This document shows positions 63,045 to 64,000 of a stretch of DNA of 64,000 nucleotides, in pieces; within the stretch, counting starts at the first letter, position 1, and the number at the start of each line of letters is the position of its first letter. The notes under the pieces are model-generated. The model ran no database searches. It had not been told where the DNA came from and was given only the letters and a program-made list of their open reading frames with translations. This DNA is from Volvox africanus (Eukaryota > Chlorophyta > Chlorophyceae > Chlamydomonadales > Volvocaceae). Where the stretch lies: NCBI GenBank assembly GCA_030268105.1, contig BSDZ01000007.1, positions 1-64,000 on the forward strand, given 5' to 3'. A program made the position numbers and the translations under genes.

Positions 63045-63996
63045 ATGTGGCAAGTCACAGGAGGAGGAGAGCACGAGCAGGGAAGGGGAGTGACTGCGGA
63101 CCTGGTCACAGGTAAAAAAGGAAAGTACGGACGGGATGGAGGGGAAGAGGATTTGGAAATCATTTGTCTCACGCAGTGACCCACACAGCTGGCGGGGCGG
63201 GGGAAGTTGTGTGGGGGGAAAGTGTATCGTTCAATCCAGAGCTTTACATCGTTCAACATAAGCTCCCAGCTCTCAATCCTTTAAGTTGACAGTGCCTTGT
63301 CCAGGGCTTCCTTTGTTGCACGCTGCATGTCAAACATCATGTTCGCAGAGGCTAAAGCTATGCGGGCGTGCGATATAGCACATCTTGATCACGATCGTCA
63401 GGACCCACGGGTCTGTGGGATCCAGGACGCGGTGATTTCGATCTGCAAGCTGCATGTAACATGATTTTACTGAGGTCAAGTGCGCCTGATGTGTACCTCG
63501 TAAACCGAGCCCTGCGACAGGAGGACGTTTCCCATCTGCGCTCCTTTCCCTCCTTCCCTCCTTCCCTCCTTCTTTTGTCAAGACGGGGGCGCTGCGGACC
63601 AGCCTGGGTGATGAACGGTAGCCCCTACGTTTTCGTGATTAGTAGCGGTCCCAAGAGTCCGGCACCCAACCGCAAGGGACAAGAAAATTCACATCACGTC
63701 CATAAATAAAAGCTTTTCAGCTTTCAAGGTAGAATGCCTGCCTATAACGTTTCAATGGGTGGAGCCAAGCGGGGTTCAAAAACCAGCGCAAGGCGTCCCA
63801 GTAAGTCCCCCTATGCGTTATGACCAGCTGTACGCGGGATTTCATTCCTAACCGACTGATGACTGGCGAAAATATTTTATATCTGACGTGCGACCTCTGC
63901 AAAATGACTCGAGCTTTGGATCTGGCTACATGGTCTGTCTACACAGCTAGCATCCTTGGAGGCCAAACGTTCCCAAATAGCAAGAAATCTCTTTAA
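63045..63996 (+). CDS. Gene A, c6 copy (intact, last gene in window)
   Basis: All five exons present; the stop codon ends four bases before the window edge. Confidence 0.58.
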
Positions 63997-64000
63997 ATAC

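Larger units (their letters stand above)
58730..64000 (+). repeat. Tandem array unit c6 (cut by window end)
   Basis: First 5271 bp of a sixth unit; the window stops just after the gene A stop codon. It has the short Gly/His array allele. The array evidently continues to the right, so the copy number here is a minimum. Confidence 0.94.

Noticed and set aside
1..64000. Ribosomal DNA, organelle genome or mobile element as the repeat unit
   Set aside because: No rRNA-like sequence, no organelle genes, and no transposase, reverse transcriptase or terminal repeats could be seen; genes have spliceosomal-type introns.
1..64000. Array as a pure assembly duplication of one locus
   Set aside because: Shared length alleles in c3-c4 and private differences in c4 and c5 fit real units better, though read depth is needed to settle it.

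Overview
The window is eukaryotic nuclear DNA made almost entirely of one tandem array. A unit of about 11.74 kb repeats head-to-tail 5.45 times. With an arbitrary start at one recurring motif, the units are 1-11763 (c1), 11764-23503 (c2), 23504-35250 (c3), 35251-46999 (c4), 47000-58729 (c5) and 58730-64000 (c6, incomplete). Short GT-AG introns (about 100-420 bp), GC-rich coding sequence and Gly-, Ala-, Pro- and Gln-rich runs suggest a protist or alga, perhaps a green alga. No marker gene fixes the taxon. There are no rRNA or tRNA genes, CRISPR arrays, bacterial operons or transposase genes.

c3 (23504-35250) is used as the reference unit. From left to right it holds: about 1.5 kb with no convincing gene (23504-25050); a small AT-rich minus-strand gene with frame breaks (25053-25523); a minus-strand fragment of a major-facilitator (MFS) transporter with a Gly/His 21-bp repeat in its central loop (26060-27738); a heptamer repeat; a five-exon plus-strand gene of unknown function, 'gene A' (27839-28790); a four-exon plus-strand gene of unknown function, 'gene B' (29097-29914); an AT-rich spacer; and a plus-strand TKL-like protein kinase gene (30542-35051).

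The kinase gene is the most unusual element. One complete kinase domain, with HFD replacing HRD in the catalytic loop, runs in frame into a second copy of its own N-terminal segment and N-lobe. The second copy never reaches a C-lobe. It reads through the position of an intron donor into a GC-rich repeat and a polyglutamine C-terminus. The underlying 1.22-kb internal duplication lies about 2.39 kb apart in every complete unit.

Units fall into length classes: c3 and c4 share several repeat-length alleles that c1, c2 and c5 lack. c1 carries single-base indels throughout, c2 carries fewer, and c3-c6 are nearly clean. That gradient looks more like uneven consensus quality than biology. The gene set shows no evident shared pathway: a kinase, a transporter relic and three unrecognised small genes.
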